A stretch of 64,000 nucleotides of DNA, from NCBI GenBank assembly GCA_016471375.1, contig WGLZ01000090.1, positions 1-64,000 on the forward strand, read 5' to 3'. The notes below the pieces were generated by a model. That model did not search any database. It was given only the letters and a program-made list of their open reading frames with translations, and was not told where the DNA came from. This DNA comes from Cyanobacteria bacterium RI_101. Its GTDB lineage: Bacteria; Cyanobacteriota; Cyanobacteriia; Cyanobacteriales; Microcystaceae. A program made the translations under genes and the position numbers. Every line of letters starts with the position of its first letter. Position 1 is the first letter of the stretch. Below, piece after piece: positions 8,569-19,140 of this stretch.

Positions 8569-11292
8569 ATGACCATCGAATCTCAGCGTCTTGAAGAAGC
8601 TCGTCAGGGTCAAGCGCCCTGGAAAAAATGGGGGCCTTATCTGAGCGAGCGCCAATGGGGCACCGTGCGGGAAGACTACTCCAGCGACGGCAACGCCTGG
8701 GCCTATTTCTCCCACGACCAAGCCCGCTCCCGGGCCTACCGCTGGGGAGAGGACGGTTTGGGGGGCATTACGGATAGCAATAATCTCCTCTGTTTTGCCC
8801 TGGCGCTTTGGAATGGACAAGATCCGATTCTGAAGGAACGCTTATTTGGCTTAACCAACAGCGAAGGCAACCACGGCGAAGACGTTAAAGAGTACTATTT
8901 CTATGTGGATAGCACGCCGACCCACGCCTACATGAAATACCTCTACAAATACCCCCAGGCGGCTTTTCCCTACGGCGATTTGATCGAGACCAACCGGCGC
9001 CGGAGCAAGGACGAGTTGGAGTATGAACTGTTAGATACTGGGGTTTTTGACGAAGACCGCTATTTTGACGTCTTTGTGGAATACGCCAAGGCTAGTCCAG
9101 AAGACCTGACCATTAAAATCACCGCGGTTAACCGGGGCCCGGAAACGGCGCCGCTTCACCTGTTACCCACCCTCTGGTTCCGTAATACCTGGTCATGGGA
9201 AGGGGGCGGCGCTAAGCCGGCGCTGGAAGCGGTGAACGGCGCCGTTAAGGCTTACCACGCCGATCCTCTCTTTACCGACCTGCTGGGGCAATACTACTTC
9301 TACTGCGACCGGCCGGTGGATTTGCTCTTTACGGAAAATGAATCCAATAACGCCCGCCTCTTTGGGGGCGAAAACGCCAGCCCCTACGTCAAAGACGGGA
9401 TTAATAACTACGTTGTCAACGGGCAAACCGAGGCGGTGAACGGAGAGCGGGGCACCAAGGTTTCTCCCCACTACGTTCTCAATCTAGCGCCGGGGGAATC
9501 TCAAACCGTTTACCTCCGCTTAACCCCGACGGCGCCGGAGACTGTCGGCGATCCCTTTAACGGCGCTGAGGCCCTGTTCGCGCAACGGATTCAGGAAGCC
9601 GACGACTTTTACGATTCCATCGCCCCCCGGGCCGTGGAAAACGACCCCGACCGTTATAACGTCATGCGTCAGGCGCTGGCGGGGATGCTCTGGTCGAAAC
9701 AGTATTTTTACTACGACCTAGATCAGTGGCTGAAGGAACACGGAATTTTGCCCTGGATGCCCGCCCAGGAGCGGCGCCGCGTCCGCAACCACGAATGGTT
9801 TCACATGTATAACAACGATGTGATTTCCATGCCCGACAAGTGGGAATATCCCTGGTTTGCCGCCTGGGATTTAGCCTTCCACATGTTGCCCCTGAGTTTG
9901 ATCGACCCGGATTTTACCAAGGAGCAACTGGATCTGATGTTGCGGGAAGACTACCTCCATCCCAACGGGCAAATTCCCGCCTACGAATGGAACTTTGGGG
10001 ACGTCAATCCCCCCGTCCACGCCTGGGCGACCTGGGAAGTTTACACTCTCGACCGGGAACGAAATGACGGCAAGGGCGATGTTAATTTCTTAAAATACGC
10101 GTTTTCTAAACTCCCGATCAACTTTACCTGGTGGATGAACCGCAAAGACCAAGGCGGCAATAACCTCTTTGAAGGGGGTTTCCTGGGGCTGGACAATATC
10201 GGCGTCTTTGACCGCAGTTCCCCCCTCCCCACCGGCGGTTACCTAGAGCAGGCCGACGGCACCGCCTGGATGGTCTTCTTTAGCCAACGGATGTTGCAGA
10301 TCGCCGTTGAGTTGGAGCTTCACGATCCCCTCTACGAGGATTTGGCGATTAAATTCTACGAGCATACCCTCTGGATTTCCGGGGCGATGGATCGCATTGG
10401 CGATAATCAGGACGAACTCTGGGACGAAGAGGACGGCTTCTTCTACGACCTTCTGCGCCTGCCCAACGGCGATTGCACTCGCCTGAAAGTGCGCTCCATG
10501 GTGGGACTGCTCCCCCTCATGGCGGTGTCGGTTTTTCCAGGGGATGTGGTGGAAAAACTGCCTCGCCTGATCCAGCGGATCCGGGACTTTAACAAGCGCC
10601 ACCCGGAGTTGATCGCCAATATTCATCTGCCGGAGCAACGGGGCGTGAAAGGCCGGCTGATGCTCTCCATTGTCAACGAGACCAAATTACGCCGGATTCT
10701 GGCCTACATGCTGGACGAAAACGAGTTCCTTAGCCCCTACGGCATTCGGGCGCTCTCCCGTTACCATCTGGACAATCCCTACGTTTTCAGCCACAACGGT
10801 CAGGATTTCACCGTCCAGTACCTCCCCGGCGACTCCGATACGGGGATGTTTGGGGGCAACTCCAACTGGCGGGGCCCCATCTGGATGCCGGTGAATTTCC
10901 TGCTGGTGCGCTCCTTGATTCTCCTCTACGGCTACTACGGCGACGAGTTTCAAGTGGAATGTCCCACCGGCTCGGGGCAAATGATGAACCTCTTTGAGGT
11001 GGCCAAGGAAATCGCCGACCGTCTCGGAGCCATCTTTCTCAAGGATGAAGACGGCCGCCGTCCCGTCTATGGCGGCGCCGAAAAATTCCAAAGCGATCCC
11101 CACTGGCAAGACCTGATCCTCTTCTACGAGTACTTCCACGGCGACAACGGCGCCGGCATCGGGGCCAGTCACCAAACGGGCTGGACGGGGTGCGTCGCCC
11201 ACCTGATCCAAACCTTTGGCTACCTGAGCGAAGAGTTTGTGCTCAATACCGTCGCCGCCGGGGACACCGCCCGCTATCGGCGCTCGGCCTAG
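8569..11292 (+). CDS. Glucosidase, MGH1/GH63-like glycoside hydrolase
   Basis: 907 aa; resembles bacterial 'glucosidase' family: WGPYLSERQWGTVREDYS, EWFHMYNNDVISMPDKWEYPWFAAWDLAFH, NWRGPIWMPVNFLL. Confidence 0.85.
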   Translation: MTIESQRLEEARQGQAPWKKWGPYLSERQWGTVREDYSSDGNAWAYFSHDQARSRAYRWGEDGLGGITDSNNLLCFALALWNGQDPILKERLFGLTNSEGNHGEDVKEYYFYVDSTPTHAYMKYLYKYPQAAFPYGDLIETNRRRSKDELEYELLDTGVFDEDRYFDVFVEYAKASPEDLTIKITAVNRGPETAPLHLLPTLWFRNTWSWEGGGAKPALEAVNGAVKAYHADPLFTDLLGQYYFYCDRPVDLLFTENESNNARLFGGENASPYVKDGINNYVVNGQTEAVNGERGTKVSPHYVLNLAPGESQTVYLRLTPTAPETVGDPFNGAEALFAQRIQEADDFYDSIAPRAVENDPDRYNVMRQALAGMLWSKQYFYYDLDQWLKEHGILPWMPAQERRRVRNHEWFHMYNNDVISMPDKWEYPWFAAWDLAFHMLPLSLIDPDFTKEQLDLMLREDYLHPNGQIPAYEWNFGDVNPPVHAWATWEVYTLDRERNDGKGDVNFLKYAFSKLPINFTWWMNRKDQGGNNLFEGGFLGLDNIGVFDRSSPLPTGGYLEQADGTAWMVFFSQRMLQIAVELELHDPLYEDLAIKFYEHTLWISGAMDRIGDNQDELWDEEDGFFYDLLRLPNGDCTRLKVRSMVGLLPLMAVSVFPGDVVEKLPRLIQRIRDFNKRHPELIANIHLPEQRGVKGRLMLSIVNETKLRRILAYMLDENEFLSPYGIRALSRYHLDNPYVFSHNGQDFTVQYLPGDSDTGMFGGNSNWRGPIWMPVNFLLVRSLILLYGYYGDEFQVECPTGSGQMMNLFEVAKEIADRLGAIFLKDEDGRRPVYGGAEKFQSDPHWQDLILFYEYFHGDNGAGIGASHQTGWTGCVAHLIQTFGYLSEEFVLNTVAAGDTARYRRSA

Positions 11293-11335
11293 GGCATAGG
11301 GCGGCGAGGACGTCGATGGCCCGTCGCCTTCCGCC

Positions 11336-12724
11336 TCAGGGGTAGCGAACCAGGCCGAGGCAATATTTAGCCGCTAAGTCGCCGTCCTTGTTTTGGCTCT
11401 CCCGCTCCACGGCGCCGCGAAGACCGCTGACAAAGAGCAGCAGGTTTTGGGTTCTGGCGCCGTCAGGTTGGGCGACGTCGGTATCCCAGTCCTGCCAAAC
11501 GGCCCGGTCTAACTCCCGCCGGGGCAGAGTCACAAACAGCGCCTCCCCTTTTTTGGGGGGGAGTTTTTGCCCGTCTAACCGCAAATTCAGTATTAACTGG
11601 TCTTGTTTAATTGCCGCTTTTTCCACGGCGCCCCAGGGTTGGGAGACGGCGAATAACTCCGGTTTAAGTTCCGCTTCGGTCAGATCTCCCCCCGCTAGGG
11701 TGGGGGAAGAGCGGGAAGGAACCTTGAGGGTTAGGGATTGTTCCCCCTCGCACTGGGCGCCGTCTTGCTCTAGGAGCAACCATTGATTTTCCTCCGCGGG
11801 GCGCTGGCGATTGAGAGCGCCGCTTTGACTGACGCAGTTATTGATTTTCTCCGCCACGGCGCTCCGGTCGAGGGTGACGGTGTCCTGGGCGTTAATGGCA
11901 AAGGACGCAGCTCGGAAGGAACGATTGACGTCCAGGGGCAAGCGCCGAAATTCCTTCACCAGCGCGTCCACCGCGCCCTGGGGGCCGCTCATGAGCACAA
12001 AAAAGGGCCGCCCCTTAGTTTCCACTTCCGCCCGGTTAACCTGATAACGGGTGGCGGGAAACGCGCCGCTCATGGCGGGAAAAAGATTGCCGTCAAATTC
12101 GCTCCGCACCCCCAGCAGAACGACTTTATAATCCGGGTTAGCCCGTAACTGGGCGCTGATCTTGCCGGATAAATCCCCCACCGCCGCGGCGTCCGGTTCG
12201 AGGTCGGTAATTAAAACTGTTAAGGTTTGCGGCGCCGGGGCCGGGGATTCTGAGTCCGGTTCCGGGGAAGGGCTAGCCTCCTGGGGAAGACTATAAATTT
12301 GCCCCAACGTGCTGGTGACGCAGGGAAATTGGGGAGAGGGTTGATTGCGGTCGCAGTAAAAGGCGGGAGTCCGGGCCTGAAGAAATTGGGCGGCAGTGAC
12401 GCTTTGGGCTTGGGTCTGGCTTTCATTGCCGCCGACCCGCCAGTAACGTGTTTGGCTTCCCTGGGTTTGCAAGAGGGTATGGAGGGCGTTAATGGCTTGG
12501 GCGTAGCGACTGGCGGGGTTGGCCGCATAGCCCAGCATGGATTCGCTGGCGTCGACGCCGACGTTAACGCGAAGATTGGCCAGGGGCGCGCCGGCGGTTT
12601 CTGTTTTCGGCGCCTCCACGCAGGTCAGTTGGGCGGAACGAGCGCCGCAGGCCCCCAGAAAAAGGGTCGTTAACCCCCCAATCAGGAGGCGGGGAAATGG
12701 TCGCATAACGGCAAATCTGAACAA
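11336..12724 (-). CDS. Secreted lipoprotein with VWA-like domain
   Basis: Signal/lipobox-like LFLGACG; NVGVDASESMLGY (DxSxS MIDAS-like). Confidence 0.55.
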   Translation of the reverse strand: MFRFAVMRPFPRLLIGGLTTLFLGACGARSAQLTCVEAPKTETAGAPLANLRVNVGVDASESMLGYAANPASRYAQAINALHTLLQTQGSQTRYWRVGGNESQTQAQSVTAAQFLQARTPAFYCDRNQPSPQFPCVTSTLGQIYSLPQEASPSPEPDSESPAPAPQTLTVLITDLEPDAAAVGDLSGKISAQLRANPDYKVVLLGVRSEFDGNLFPAMSGAFPATRYQVNRAEVETKGRPFFVLMSGPQGAVDALVKEFRRLPLDVNRSFRAASFAINAQDTVTLDRSAVAEKINNCVSQSGALNRQRPAEENQWLLLEQDGAQCEGEQSLTLKVPSRSSPTLAGGDLTEAELKPELFAVSQPWGAVEKAAIKQDQLILNLRLDGQKLPPKKGEALFVTLPRRELDRAVWQDWDTDVAQPDGARTQNLLLFVSGLRGAVERESQNKDGDLAAKYCLGLVRYP

Positions 12725-12737
12725 ACTAACCTAAAAC

Positions 12738-13976
12738 CTATCCCCGGCGAGAACAGAGACGGAAATAGAGGGAGACAAAAAACTCTTTAACCGGGAAAGT
12801 CAGAAAGGTCAGAGGATTAATCGTCACAATGATATTACGGCTGTCCGCCTTAGCGCCGCGAACCACTTGGCGGGCTACCCAATCGGCGGAGAGAATGCCA
12901 ATGGGGTTGAGGTTGCTTTTAAAGGGGCCGAGGATTAACTTACGAATGACGCAGGGCGCGTCCAGCCGCCGCAGGGTGATAATATCCCCCAAACTGCGCT
13001 TACTCAATTCATAGAGGGGGCTAAAGGCCGGCCCCACTTCCGCCTCCGAGGTATTGACCCAGACTTCTTTGGTGGCGATGTCCTGATTGGTTTTCACCGT
13101 GGTTAAAAAGAGTTCCAACAGACGCCAGGCGGAAAAGGTATTGATTTCGTAGGCGTCTTGGATCGCTTCGGGGGTTCGGCGCTGGTGGACGTTGACGCCG
13201 TGGTTAATCACCAGAATATCCGCCTTAGAAAATAATTCCCCGAGCGCCGCTTCTTCCCCAACTCGCCAGGCGACGGTTTTCACCGGCAGATCTTGCCCCT
13301 TCAGTTGGAGGGTAACGGTCTCGGAGCTGGAACTCAGGGCGATGACCTTCGCCCCCTGGTTTTGGAGTTGAGCCAGCAGAGCGCGGCCAAAAGTTCCGTT
13401 CGCGCCGGTGACGGCGACGGTTTTGCCTTTTAAGGACAGGGCGGTGCCTAGCAATTTATCCACCAGGGTCAAGGTTCCCGAATAGTAGGCTTTTTGATTA
13501 TCGAAATGGTGACGCCAATGGTAAGTCCGATTGACTCGCCAGGGCGCCGGCGGCGCCGTAAAGGGGCCGGGACGGTGGGTTAAATCCGTCCATTCGTCGG
13601 CGTTGGGTAGCCCTAAACCCCGAGCCACGGCGCCGCCGAGGAAAATGAGGGTGTAAACGCTACCCGCTAAGGGAGCGTAAATCCAGACAGTCGGCGCCGG
13701 AGTTAAGGCTAAGCCCAGAACCGGCAAAAGGCTAAAAACCAGCATCACCGAGGCTTCCGGCACATCGTTGTACCAATGAGCTTGACGGTAGATTTCCCCG
13801 CTCACAGGAACCAGATCGGCCCGAAAAACCCGATGGTGCCAATTGTGCAAACGCCCTAACCAAGGCCAGTAATGGGCGAGGGCGTGGTAGCAATCCCGCA
13901 CGATCTCCGCCCAGAGGAGGGAGCCAAGGGCAAAGGCAAGGGGGGGAAACAAAGTTACAAAGTTCGTCATGGGCAA
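12738..13976 (-). CDS. Bifunctional sterol desaturase-like / short-chain dehydrogenase
   Basis: N-terminal His-rich membrane part (DCYHALAHYWP, HNWHH, HWRHHFDN); C-terminal Rossmann VTGANGTFGRALLAQL. Confidence 0.8.
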   Translation of the reverse strand: MPMTNFVTLFPPLAFALGSLLWAEIVRDCYHALAHYWPWLGRLHNWHHRVFRADLVPVSGEIYRQAHWYNDVPEASVMLVFSLLPVLGLALTPAPTVWIYAPLAGSVYTLIFLGGAVARGLGLPNADEWTDLTHRPGPFTAPPAPWRVNRTYHWRHHFDNQKAYYSGTLTLVDKLLGTALSLKGKTVAVTGANGTFGRALLAQLQNQGAKVIALSSSSETVTLQLKGQDLPVKTVAWRVGEEAALGELFSKADILVINHGVNVHQRRTPEAIQDAYEINTFSAWRLLELFLTTVKTNQDIATKEVWVNTSEAEVGPAFSPLYELSKRSLGDIITLRRLDAPCVIRKLILGPFKSNLNPIGILSADWVARQVVRGAKADSRNIIVTINPLTFLTFPVKEFFVSLYFRLCSRRG

Positions 13977-14113
13977 GATAGCGAGACCGGCGCCGACTGG
14001 TTTGAAAGTTTAGCCTACTTTTCGGCGCTGTGGCTAAACCCCGGTTGACTCGACCTGTCGCGGCTGGTTTGAGCTAGGCTAGGGGAATCGACGCTTTAAC
14101 GGCAAGAACAAAA

Positions 14114-14743
14114 ATGCTGACCCGTCAACGGCCTGACCAAGTTGTTTTGCATAATCTGGATTGGCAAGCCTTCGAGACCCTGCTGGCGACCCTGGGGGAA
14201 CGGCGCTCGGCCCGGGTGGCTTATTTAGACGGAGAACTGGAAATTATGAGTCCTATACCTGAGCATGAACACTACAAAACGGCCATTAGTATCTTGATTG
14301 AAGACGCGGCGGAATATCTGGAATACGACTACGAGTGCTACGGCTCCGCCACCTGGAAACGGGAAATGATGGCCGCGGGGGTAGAGCCGGATAATTGCTT
14401 TTACTTTCAGCGGGAAGCTCTAGTGCGGGGCAAGTTGCAGTTTAATCTAGAGATAGATCCCCCGCCGGACTTGGCGCTGGAAATTGATTTAACCAGTAAA
14501 TCCTTGCCCCGTCTGCCCCTCTACGCGCGTTTAGGCGTTCCCGAGATTTGGTGTTACAGCGCCGGTAGATTGACAATTTATCAACTCGAAAACGGCGCTT
14601 ATCAAGAAACCGAGCACAGCGCTATTTTTCCCCAGTTGCCCCTCCGGGAGATTCCCCAGTTAATCGAGAAATACCGCCCCCTCGGGCGCCGGGCCTTCCG
14701 TCGGGCTGTTCGAGATTGGGTTAAAGGTTCGCTCTTGGAGTAG
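14114..14743 (+). CDS. Uma2 family endonuclease (DUF820)
   Basis: YLDGELEIMSPIPEHE...PPDLALEIDLTSKSLPRLPLYARLGVPEIW. Confidence 0.9.
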   Translation: MLTRQRPDQVVLHNLDWQAFETLLATLGERRSARVAYLDGELEIMSPIPEHEHYKTAISILIEDAAEYLEYDYECYGSATWKREMMAAGVEPDNCFYFQREALVRGKLQFNLEIDPPPDLALEIDLTSKSLPRLPLYARLGVPEIWCYSAGRLTIYQLENGAYQETEHSAIFPQLPLREIPQLIEKYRPLGRRAFRRAVRDWVKGSLLE

Positions 14744-14840
14744 ATTTTTTGTTTTTAAGCGGGGCGAGTTCCGGGACAGCGTCGAAAAAAAGTTTGACGC
14801 CGGCGCCCTTTGTGCTAAGATTATAAATCGTGAAAGAAAT

Positions 14841-14922
14841 GGGTCGATGCCCGAGTGGTTAATGGGGGCGGACTGTAAATCCGCTGGCTATGCCTACGCT
14901 GGTTCAAATCCAGCTCGGCCCA
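14841..14922 (+). tRNA. tRNA-Tyr (GTA)
   Basis: Type II tRNA, acceptor GGGTCGA/TCGGCCC, anticodon loop ACTGTAAAT, T-loop GGTTCAAATCC. Confidence 0.95.
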
Positions 14923-14934
14923 TCTTCGTTTCCC

Positions 14935-15006
14935 GCCCTTGTAGCTCAGTGGTAGAGCACACCCTTGGTAAGGGTGAGGTCACGAGTTCAATCCTCGTCA
15001 AGGGCT
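14935..15006 (+). tRNA. tRNA-Thr (GGT)
   Basis: Acceptor GCCCTTG/CAAGGGC, anticodon stem ACCCTTGGTAAGGGT, T-loop GTTCAATCC. Confidence 0.95.
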
Positions 15007-15029
15007 CTGATTAATTCCTCACTGCCCCC

Positions 15030-15956
15030 ATGCAACCCAAATTAATTCTCCACGGCGGCGCCAGTTCCCTCGACGATAAAGGCGGCTTAGACTCGGTGCG
15101 CTCTTCTCTACGGGAAATCGTCGAGGAGGTTTACGCCCTGCTTTCGCAAGGAGAATCCGCCCTCGGGGCCGTGGTGCGGGGGTGCGAGCGTTTGGAAAAC
15201 GAACCCCGTTTTAACGCCGGCACGGGATCGGTTCTGCAATCCGATGGTCAGGTGAGGATGAGCGCCGCCCTCATGGACGGCGCGCGACAAAACTTTAGCG
15301 GCGTGATCAACGTCTCCCGGGTCAAAAATCCTATTCATCTGGCCCAATATCTCCAACAGGAAACCGACCGGATTCTTTCGGACTACGGCGCCGCGGAATT
15401 GGCCCGGGAACTGAGCGTTCCCCCCTACGATCCCCTGACGGATTTTCGCCTCCGGGAATGGCAAGAAGAACGCAAGGATAATTTTTCTAAAAAAATGGCC
15501 CGTTTAATCGCCGAACCCGAGCCGCGGCGGGGCACCATCGGCGTCGTCGCCCTGGATCAAGAGGGACGCGTCGCGGCGGGCACCTCCACCGGCGGTAAAG
15601 GATTGGAGCGCATCGGTCGGGTGAGCGACTCCGCCATGCCCGCGGGGAACTACGCCACCGATCAGGCGGGAGTCAGTTGCACCGGCGTCGGCGAAGATAT
15701 TATCAACGAATGTTTGGCGGCTAAAATCGTCATCCGGGTGGGGGATGGGTTGAGTCTTGAGGAGGCCATGACTAAATCGATTCAGGAGGCGTTAGCCCAT
15801 CAAACCGACCTGGCGGCCATTGCCCTCGACCGTCGGGGGGGGCTGGCTTGGGGCAAAACCTGTCCGGTTCTGCTGGCGGCCTACCACACGGGGGAACGGA
15901 TTGGGGACACCCTGGAGTTAGGCGCGGAGGAGAGCGCCGGGTTTATTGCTGTTTAA
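15030..15956 (+). CDS. Isoaspartyl peptidase / L-asparaginase (Ntn hydrolase)
   Basis: LILHGGA, FNAGTGSVL, RRGTIGVVALDQEGRVAAGTSTGG. Confidence 0.92.
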   Translation: MQPKLILHGGASSLDDKGGLDSVRSSLREIVEEVYALLSQGESALGAVVRGCERLENEPRFNAGTGSVLQSDGQVRMSAALMDGARQNFSGVINVSRVKNPIHLAQYLQQETDRILSDYGAAELARELSVPPYDPLTDFRLREWQEERKDNFSKKMARLIAEPEPRRGTIGVVALDQEGRVAAGTSTGGKGLERIGRVSDSAMPAGNYATDQAGVSCTGVGEDIINECLAAKIVIRVGDGLSLEEAMTKSIQEALAHQTDLAAIALDRRGGLAWGKTCPVLLAAYHTGERIGDTLELGAEESAGFIAV

Positions 15957-16010
15957 CCTTCTTTGGGCGCTAACCCACCCCGTTAGGCGACGTCTGCCGC
16001 TGGAATTCCC

Positions 16011-16760
16011 TTATAACTTTAAGACCCGATACTCGACGCCGGTTTCAAAGATTCTTCTGCCGCCTCCCTCGGCAATGGTCTGTCTTAAAGCGTGGGGATC
16101 GGTGACCGCGACGCCCGCTAAATAATCGACTCCCATTAAGGCTAAATCCGGGAGCCACGGCGCCGTCGGCCCCATTAAAACCAGTTGAGCGTCCTGGGAA
16201 AGTTCCACCAGACGGGGGAAGGTTTTATTAACAATAGAAGTGGCGCTTAAAAAGACCCAATCCGCCTTGGGAAGCAAAAATTCGCAGGCGGGGTCGGGAT
16301 AATCCCTCTCCGTCGGTTGGCGCTCGATCACCTGGAGGTCAAATTCCTGTTCATAAACCGATAAACCGGGATAGCGCCCAATAATCACAATTTTTTTACC
16401 CTTAATCTGGGGTAGAAAATACTCAAAGACCGCTAGGTTCTGATCTCCTTGGGCATTAAGGGGCGTCGCTTGTTCAATCAGGGACGATTGGCTGTTAATG
16501 GCGGCGTTAATCGCGGCCATGCCCACCGCGGCTTCGTAGGGTTGCCAACTGTTGATCCAAGGAGTTAAGTCGGTCATTTTTTGATGAACCAAAGTCCCCG
16601 ACCAACTCAAGGTTCGAGTGGCCAGCGCCGGACTCATGGCTAGACCGATACTCGTTCCTCGACAGAGCGTCCAGGTCAGACCGATTAAGACTTCCTGAAC
16701 CCGTTGGTCGCATTGACTCCGGTCTAAGAGTAAATCGTAAATACAACGGGGATTGAGCAT
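16011..16760 (-). CDS. DUF364 / Rossmann-like domain protein (putative metal-chelation family)
   Basis: VGMAAINAAIN, IVIIGRYPGL, DWVFLSATSIVNKTFPRLVELS, adjacent to modA. Confidence 0.75.
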   Translation of the reverse strand: MLNPRCIYDLLLDRSQCDQRVQEVLIGLTWTLCRGTSIGLAMSPALATRTLSWSGTLVHQKMTDLTPWINSWQPYEAAVGMAAINAAINSQSSLIEQATPLNAQGDQNLAVFEYFLPQIKGKKIVIIGRYPGLSVYEQEFDLQVIERQPTERDYPDPACEFLLPKADWVFLSATSIVNKTFPRLVELSQDAQLVLMGPTAPWLPDLALMGVDYLAGVAVTDPHALRQTIAEGGGRRIFETGVEYRVLKL

Positions 16761-16766
16761 AGGGAT

Positions 16767-17564
16767 TTAAAAAATAAAACCGTATTTTTTGAACACAGCT
16801 TTACTGGGATTACCGACTAGAAATTTAGCAAAGGACTGAGCGGCGTTCATATTTTTACTAGTTTTCAAAATCGCCATGGGATAAACGATCGGGGCGTGGG
16901 ATTCCTTCGGCGCCGTGGCGGCGATTCTCACTTTCTGGGACGTTTTTGCGTCGGTGACATAAACCAGACCGGCGTTAACATTACCGGTTTCCACATAGGT
17001 TAAAACCTGACGGACGTCTTTTGCGTAAACAATTTTGGGTTTTAGAACTTCTAAAAGGTTATAAAACTTGAGGACTTCGGCGCCGTATTGTCCCGCCGGA
17101 ACGGATTTTGGCTCTCCCAGGGCGATTTTGGTAACGGCCGGTTGGGTTAAATCGGCAAATTTCTGAATTCCCGTTTCATTTTTAGGGGTAATTAAGACCA
17201 GTTGATTTCGGACTAACACTTGTCGAGTTCCCGGCGCTAGTAAATTCTGCTTATCTAGCGCGTCCATTTGCTTATTCGCCGCGGAAATAAAGAGATCCAC
17301 CGGCGCGCCTTGTTCGATTTGTTGTTGGAGAGAGCCGGAAGCGCCGAAGTTATAAGTGATTTTAGTTTGGGTCTGTTTTTCGTAAAGAGTTTTGATTTCC
17401 CCTAGAGCGTCCTTGAGGCTAATCGCCGCGGAAACCGTGACCGCCGGGGATTGGGCTAGCGCCGGTTGAATTGGCTCCAGTTTGTGGGACAAGGTATAAA
17501 TAGCAGAAAGGAACCCCAAAACGCCTAGAGAAATGCGGACGAAGTGTCTCCGGTTATTAGCCAT
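16767..17564 (-). CDS. modA: Molybdate ABC transporter substrate-binding protein
   Basis: VTVSAAISLKDALGEI, YNFGASGSLQQQIEQGAPVDLFISA. Confidence 0.92.
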   Translation of the reverse strand: MANNRRHFVRISLGVLGFLSAIYTLSHKLEPIQPALAQSPAVTVSAAISLKDALGEIKTLYEKQTQTKITYNFGASGSLQQQIEQGAPVDLFISAANKQMDALDKQNLLAPGTRQVLVRNQLVLITPKNETGIQKFADLTQPAVTKIALGEPKSVPAGQYGAEVLKFYNLLEVLKPKIVYAKDVRQVLTYVETGNVNAGLVYVTDAKTSQKVRIAATAPKESHAPIVYPMAILKTSKNMNAAQSFAKFLVGNPSKAVFKKYGFIF

Positions 17565-17683
17565 AATCTAAATTTTTGTAGCATTTGCCACAAAATAACT
17601 GTATAACTATAGTGTATTTTGTAAGTGACTCTCAAACAGTATCTCTAAATACGTTTTCACAACTTTTCTGGAGCTTTATTCCC

Positions 17684-17893
17684 ATGCAAGTTAGCGCGCG
17701 AAATTCTCTCAAAGGCGTTATCCAGTCGATTCATGTCGGCGCTGTTAACGCCGAAATTACCCTAGAAATTGGGCCGGGTTTAACGGTCGTTTCCGTGATC
17801 ACCAAAGCCTCCGCCGAGGCCCTAGATTTGACGGTCGGTCAGGAGGCTTACGCCGTTATTAAGGCTAGCGATGTTTTAGTCGCCGTTGACTAA
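17684..17893 (+). CDS. mop: Molbindin / TOBE-domain molybdenum-binding protein
   Basis: MQVSARNSLKGVIQSIHVGAVNAEITLEI...SAEALDLTVGQEAYAVIKASDVLVAVD; ATG inside the longer ORF 17585. Confidence 0.9.
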   Translation: MQVSARNSLKGVIQSIHVGAVNAEITLEIGPGLTVVSVITKASAEALDLTVGQEAYAVIKASDVLVAVD

Positions 17894-18054
17894 TCTAAAT
17901 CCGATTTCCCCCTTTCTAAGGTTTCGGTATATATACATCTAGCCATTAGTCTCTTTTTGCCCCCCCAGCCCCCCAACTTTGGGGGGAGTTCGGAATTTTT
18001 CTCAGTTCAAAGTCCCCCAGAATTGGGGGATTTAGGGGGCTGGAGCCGCTAGCG

Positions 18055-18330
18055 TCAAAAGGAAGACAGAGAATTAATTTGCACAACCTTGAGATTGGTT
18101 TGACCCGTTTTCGTTTTCAGTTGGGAATGAACCAAAACTTGGATCATTTGGTTATAGCCTAACTCAAGGGGAAGGGTCTTTTGCGCTTGGGGCGAAACCG
18201 AGAGAAAAACGGCGCCTTTGGGGGTGGCGAGTTGCAAGTATTTGGCTCTATTGCCGGGTTCAAAAAATCCTAAAAATTCTCCCTGAAGCGTAAAGGATTG
18301 GGGGGCCGGTTTTTTTTGTAGGGTAGTCAT
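18055..18330 (-). CDS. Small conserved-looking protein downstream of nifT
   Basis: 91 aa ORF co-directional with and directly after nifT. Confidence 0.55.
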   Translation of the reverse strand: MTTLQKKPAPQSFTLQGEFLGFFEPGNRAKYLQLATPKGAVFLSVSPQAQKTLPLELGYNQMIQVLVHSQLKTKTGQTNLKVVQINSLSSF

Positions 18331-18342
18331 AACTCATTTCTC

Positions 18343-18546
18343 CTAATTTAGTCTTTTGGCTTCAATAGTTTGGGGAAGTTTGATGGGTTCTTCTAAAAGC
18401 GGAATGGAGAGTTCCCAACCATTAGCGAGGGTGAATACTTTCCCCGCCTCGGTAATTTCTTCTTTAACCACTTCCTCTTCTAGATCCTTTTTCGCCACAT
18501 AGACGACGAGGTGATCCTGACAGTTTTTACGGAGCATGACTTTCAT
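18343..18546 (-). CDS. nifT: NifT/FixU-like protein
   Basis: MKVMLRKNCQDHLVVYVAKKDLEEEVV...LANGWELSIP. Confidence 0.9.
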   Translation of the reverse strand: MKVMLRKNCQDHLVVYVAKKDLEEEVVKEEITEAGKVFTLANGWELSIPLLEEPIKLPQTIEAKRLN

Positions 18547-18611
18547 AAATTTAATTCCTAAGCGTGTCGAAGTGGGGACTTTGAATCCGGTTCCCCCCTT
18601 TCAAAGGGGTG

Positions 18612-18827
18612 CTATAGCAATTTGCAGACGGGTGAGAACAACGTTCGTTTGCCCTCATCCCCCGGCCCCTTCTCCCAATTCTGGGAGAAGGGGAGCCAAA
18701 ACCCTATTTATATCTAGGTTTTAAGTCCCTCTCCCCGGCTCCTGAGCTTGTCGAAGGAGGGAGAGGGATTTAGGGCGAGGGTCAGACCGGGCAAGAATGT
18801 TCCTCGGTTGAGAGAATACTGCTATAG
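18612..18827. repeat. MITE-like intergenic repeat, about 216 bp
   Basis: Ends CTATAGCAAT / (rc) CTATAGCAGT; encloses TGCCCTCATCCCCCGGCCCCTTCTCCCAATTCTGGGAGAAGGGGAGCCAAAACCCT, which recurs near 25435. Confidence 0.6.
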
Positions 18828-18840
18828 GAGATTCTGACAT

Positions 18841-19140
18841 TTATGTATAGACGGTAGCCTCTTTCAAGTTAGGCGCCGTTTCAACCTCCGCCGATTCCAT
18901 TTCTCTAGCCCGGCAACCTACCACATAGCCTTTCTCTAAAAAATGAATGGCGTAGATATAGTAAGTTTGCAGAAAGGTGCCAATGCCGACCACGTAGCCA
19001 ACATCGCCTTTCTTGGCCAAATGTTCCCCCAGTTCCTTACCCGGAAAGGTGCCGTCGTTGCGAATCAGTTTTTTAATTCTGATTTTTTCCCCCATCTCAA
19101 ACTGAGGCGGGCTATCAATTTCAATCTCGCTAGTTTGCAT
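18841..19140 (-). CDS. nifZ: NifZ
   Basis: GEKIRIKKLIRNDGTFPGKELGEHLAKKGDVGYVVGIGTFLQTYYIYAIHF. Confidence 0.93.
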   Translation of the reverse strand: MQTSEIEIDSPPQFEMGEKIRIKKLIRNDGTFPGKELGEHLAKKGDVGYVVGIGTFLQTYYIYAIHFLEKGYVVGCRAREMESAEVETAPNLKEATVYT